Positions 60,366 through 64,000 of a stretch of 64,000 nt of DNA are shown piece after piece. Where the stretch lies: contig CM076648.1 in the NCBI GenBank assembly GCA_038496675.1, positions 12,299,152-12,363,151 on the forward strand. The letters are read 5' to 3'. Position 1 is the first letter of the stretch, and every line of letters begins with the position of its first letter. A program made the position numbers and the translations under genes. Origin of the DNA: Rachycentron canadum (lineage: Eukaryota; Chordata; Actinopteri; Carangiformes; Rachycentridae). Below the pieces are notes generated by a model, which saw nothing but the letters and a program-made list of their open reading frames with translations, did not search any database and was not told the origin of the DNA.

Positions 60366-63300
60366 GTAAAGTGGAATTTCATATGCAGCTAAATAGGCAA
60401 AAACAGATAGATTTAGAAAAAAACCCCCACAAACTAACAAAAACAACTAATTTCTAATAACATATGGAGCTTAATTTAAAAAGTTCCTATTTACAGTAAC
60501 AGTCTAATGGATGCACTAAACCTCATGCAATCACATGCCTGTCCTATCAAGTAAAAAAAAATGGGCTCTTCATCACAGCAGAACAGACGATGTTTAAACA
60601 ACACAACCTCATGGATCCTTCAACATCTGCAGCTCTGCAGAGATAACGTCACTCACAAAACAACATGAGAGATTTATCTGGTAATGTGGGAGTTGGGGGA
60701 AGAGAGTGGGGGAGTGGGAGAGGCCAGGGGGCCCAGGGGGGCTGAGGTTTGAGCTGCCTGGGTCTCATATGTGCAGTTCTACGAGAGCAGGCTTTCATCG
60801 GCATATGAGGAGACACACTCAACTCTACATTTTCAATGGGACTGTTTTAGTGGCCTGTTTCTTCGGCGCTGGATTCAGTTCAGCTGGTAGTAGTCGAGCT
60901 TGAGGTGCACGGTACCTCTCTGAAATCCCACTTGTGACCTTATGGCTCAATTTACATACAAACTATTCATGACTGCTGCCATGCACTGTAACACTGGTGA
61001 ACAGAGAATGAGACCTCCACCATTTCTGTATGCGTGTGGTGTATGTGTATGTCTGTGGGCACTATAGACAACCAAAGCCCCTGGATTTTCTGTGTTTTTC
61101 TTTCATTAACATCCTGTCCAGGGAAGAATGTGTCCCTGCTGTGGTCTCCAGGGGAGGTGTGAAACCCTTCCCATGGGCCTTGAACAAGTCAAAGACCGAT
61201 ATTACAATTCATGTCTGAATTTTGAGGTGTGAATTTTTGAAACTAATGCAAACGTACAACTACAGCTACATTTTTATTAGATGTCAGTGGTGTACATGGG
61301 ACGAGATAAGAGATCGATTAAAATCAGTCTTTTACACAAGGAGCTGGAACACTGATCAGAAAAGCATTGAAGCACAGGAAGTCTGAAGCCACAGGGTTAT
61401 AACTCAACCTCGAGTCTCTGAAGGTATGTTTCTCTGTTCTGCTGCTCATACTATCACATATCTGCCTGCTTCAGATGGATGCAGCTTTACAGCCCTCGGC
61501 TCTCCCAGCGGCCCTCTTAAACACTCAAGTTAAAAAGATAAAAGACATGAGATGCCTTGTCAGTCAGACAACGTGGCTCTAGACTCTGTTCAGGTCAGTC
61601 ACATGCAAAAGTGCTCACAGATCATGAATTCTGGGTCTGGAGTGAAAAAAATGTTAAGAACAAGCATTTATTGCAGCTGAAAATTTTCCTTTAACTTTTA
61701 ATACAGACAAGCATTTTCATTTGAATGTAAAAACTAAAAGATGCTTTGGAGAATGTAAGGCAGAGGAGTGTGATGTTATACCTCATCGTCTGATGGTTCT
61801 CACACACAAAAAAAACAGTTTTCGGTTAAAAAACGTGAGGGTCTGGAGTTGTTTGCTTATTCAGTCTCTGGGTTTCAAAGGGAGAAAGTAAGTTCAGATC
61901 TGAGTCATATGCACTACAGATACATGTGGAGGTCACAGGTCAAGGGACAGGGGTTTCAAAAACATCACATCTATCAGATTTGCCGTTCTGTCAGTCCAGA
62001 AAGCTCAGAGAGCCAAGCATCTGACATGTGGAGCTCAACGGCCAAGTAAAGAACCGAAGAGAGGACGGTTCTTGCAAATAGAGAATCTGTCTAAACTGCA
62101 GATTTGCTAAAATATTTAAGTAACTTCCAACATTTTATAAACAAAGTTATTCATTTGACTAAGAAGATGTGAATTCTCTGATTTTTAAGGTATTTTTAAT
62201 ATGCTTTGATGTAATAATATCATAAGTCAGTCGGCCAAATCCATTTCTTTGATTTAGGTTAGGTTTGATTTGGCATAAAAAAGACATTTTTTAAATATTT
62301 TCACAAGGAAAAATTCCAAATCTTTCCTGGATTCAACTTCACAATAGTAAGAATTTTCTGTTTTTTTTATTTGCCTTATGCACAAAACTGAAATGTTTTT
62401 TTGACTGTTAGTGAAACAAGTCAAGAAACAGTAAGTTATCAAGGTCTTTTGTGTTATGTGTTTATGTGTGTACATGTTATGTTCTAACATTTTATAACAA
62501 TGATCAAGAAAATATATGACAGATTAATCTATGACAAATATTGTTCATTGCAACCCTAGTCAGATTTACAGCAAAACTTATTTAAGAAAAAATGGAGATG
62601 ATATGCATAATATTTAAGGTGTTAGCAGATCTTTAAAATGAAAAGAGGTAGGTTTATAACACTGTATCTAAAACTTTCATGTACCAACACAAAGAAAATC
62701 ATATCAGTCCAGCCTGACTGCAGCCCATTGCCAGTTAGTATAAAGCAGAGGCATCAAATTCTCTGAGTCCTTTTTGAATCAGTCCACTAGTGTCCCAGAC
62801 GTACCTTTAATTGACACCAGAAATTATGATATAATGTGCTGGAGGACTTTTAGGGAAACAGGAACAAACTTAGATTTGATTAACAACAACACTGGTCAGA
62901 GGTGTTTCCCTGATATTATTAGTGCTTTGGGGGTGTTGGAAAACCAAAGCCAGGCTCAGCCGTGGATTTCTTCGTACTTTGGTATGGAAGCTGACATGAG
63001 TGACAGCAGAGGCGGGTTATCAATCCTCTGAGCCGGTCTCTCACTTCAAAGTGTTTTCAGCCCCATACAGCTCTCCTGCTGGGGCCAGTTTGGCATTTCT
63101 CTGCTCTTTCTCTCTGGGGCTGTAACATAAATAAAGCCTCATTGAAAGTCCACCAGCTACTTAAGCTGTCAAGGTCTTTACCAATTACTGTCACAATGCA
63201 GTGTGTGCAACATAAAAATATGTTCTCCCTGCGTAATAACCACCAGACTCTGTGAAAAGCAGAGAGCAAGCAGATCCGAGCTGTTTGTACTGTATATTGA

Positions 63301-64000
63301 GACACCTCACAAATATTTTTTTTAATGAAAAATCTTGCACATTAACAGATAAGCTTTAATGAAAAGTTTCTTTCACTATTTCTACAGTTAGCCTATTACC
63401 AAATCACCAGTCTTTGCCAAAATTGGTACACGCCTCTAGAGTTTTCTATTGACAGCTTTTTGACCAGCAGCATGATCAGTGACGTGCCTGGACCAGGCAG
63501 GATACTGTATGTTCTGCGGTAAAATCGACCCGCTGATGTGTAACCTTGTTGTTTGGGTTCATTTTTATGAGAGGCGCCCCATGACCGCATTTGTTTGATA
63601 ATACTATATGTCTCATAGCTGTATGCTCACTGTTTGCCTTTGATATTCCAACAACTTATATTTATTACTTATATACAAAATCCATAATGGATATGTTTTT
63701 TTTTATATTTTGTGGTACTGAAAAAACATCACATTAAATGATCATTTAACAAAATTATAATAATTTTTTGGAAAATAAAAAAATGATTGACTCTGGTTTA
63801 CAAAGCACTAAAAAGTTTATTCACTTACATCACTTAAATTAAAATATTATAAATTAAACTATTATATTATCTCTTGGAAGTGAAATACAAATCTGAATTA
63901 TTTATACAAAAATATTAAAGGAACCTGAAGAGAAGATATACTAAAATACAAATAAATTGTAATGATATGATTAATTAAATAATAGGAAAAGATGGTTCAA
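60366..64000 (+). other. alx4 intron 2 (part)
   Basis: No third exon is found: the expected start of helix 3 (Val-Trp-Phe-Gln-Asn-Arg-Arg) does not occur on the plus strand to the window end. There is a G-rich purine tract near 60690-60745. A repeat-free segment at 63070-63250 could be regulatory. The last 350 bases are very AT-rich. Confidence 0.55.

Noticed and set aside
1..64000. tRNA, rRNA, CRISPR arrays, operons or bacterial islands
   Set aside because: Nothing on either strand showed the required structures; all confident genes are spliced vertebrate genes.

Overview
The window is nuclear DNA from a ray-finned fish. Four multi-exon protein genes of bony-vertebrate type can be read from joined exons with GT-AG introns. 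An L2-like LINE, a decayed Tc1/mariner copy and three copies of an AGTAAAAGTA-rich repeat that is very common in spiny-rayed (percomorph) fishes surround them, so I infer a percomorph teleost. No prokaryotic feature, rRNA, tRNA or CRISPR array was seen.

Layout: (1) about 1-4,100, minus strand: the 5' end of plekha7 (first three coding exons, two WW motifs), with the start of a long intron that carries an L2-like LINE fragment. (2) 4,100-8,400: intergenic and promoter DNA, divergent between plekha7 and nucb2. (3) 8,403-13,661, plus strand: complete nucb2, encoding a 487-residue precursor of nesfatin-1. (4) 13,662-16,614: the two 3' untranslated regions of nucb2 and caprin1, which converge tail to tail. 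(5) 16,615-24,990, minus strand: complete caprin1 coding sequence (16 coding exons, 643 residues) plus a 5' untranslated exon, with a rearranged Tc1-like transposon in one intron. (6) 25,000-49,600: a gene-poor stretch with an assembly gap inside a (TA)n microsatellite, several other microsatellites, and segments that look like non-coding regulatory DNA. (7) 49,667-60,365, plus strand: the first two coding exons of alx4, up to homeodomain position 46; the remaining exons lie beyond the right edge.

The genes do not form one pathway. plekha7 is a junction scaffold, nucb2 a secretory-pathway calcium-binding protein and prohormone, caprin1 an RNA-granule protein and alx4 a patterning transcription factor. 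Their linkage reflects an ancestral chromosome segment, since all four human counterparts lie on chromosome arm 11p. The most plausible functional non-coding content is the block around alx4 (25-64 kb), where homeodomain, TCF/LEF, SOX and POU-like motifs occur in compact low-repeat segments. Conservation could not be tested here. I found no convincing undescribed system. The observations most worth checking are a perfect 16-bp-arm hairpin beside a nucb2 splice donor, a palindromic Tc1 rearrangement in caprin1, a coding-like open stretch at 38.7 kb, and an imperfect hairpin at 37.5 kb.
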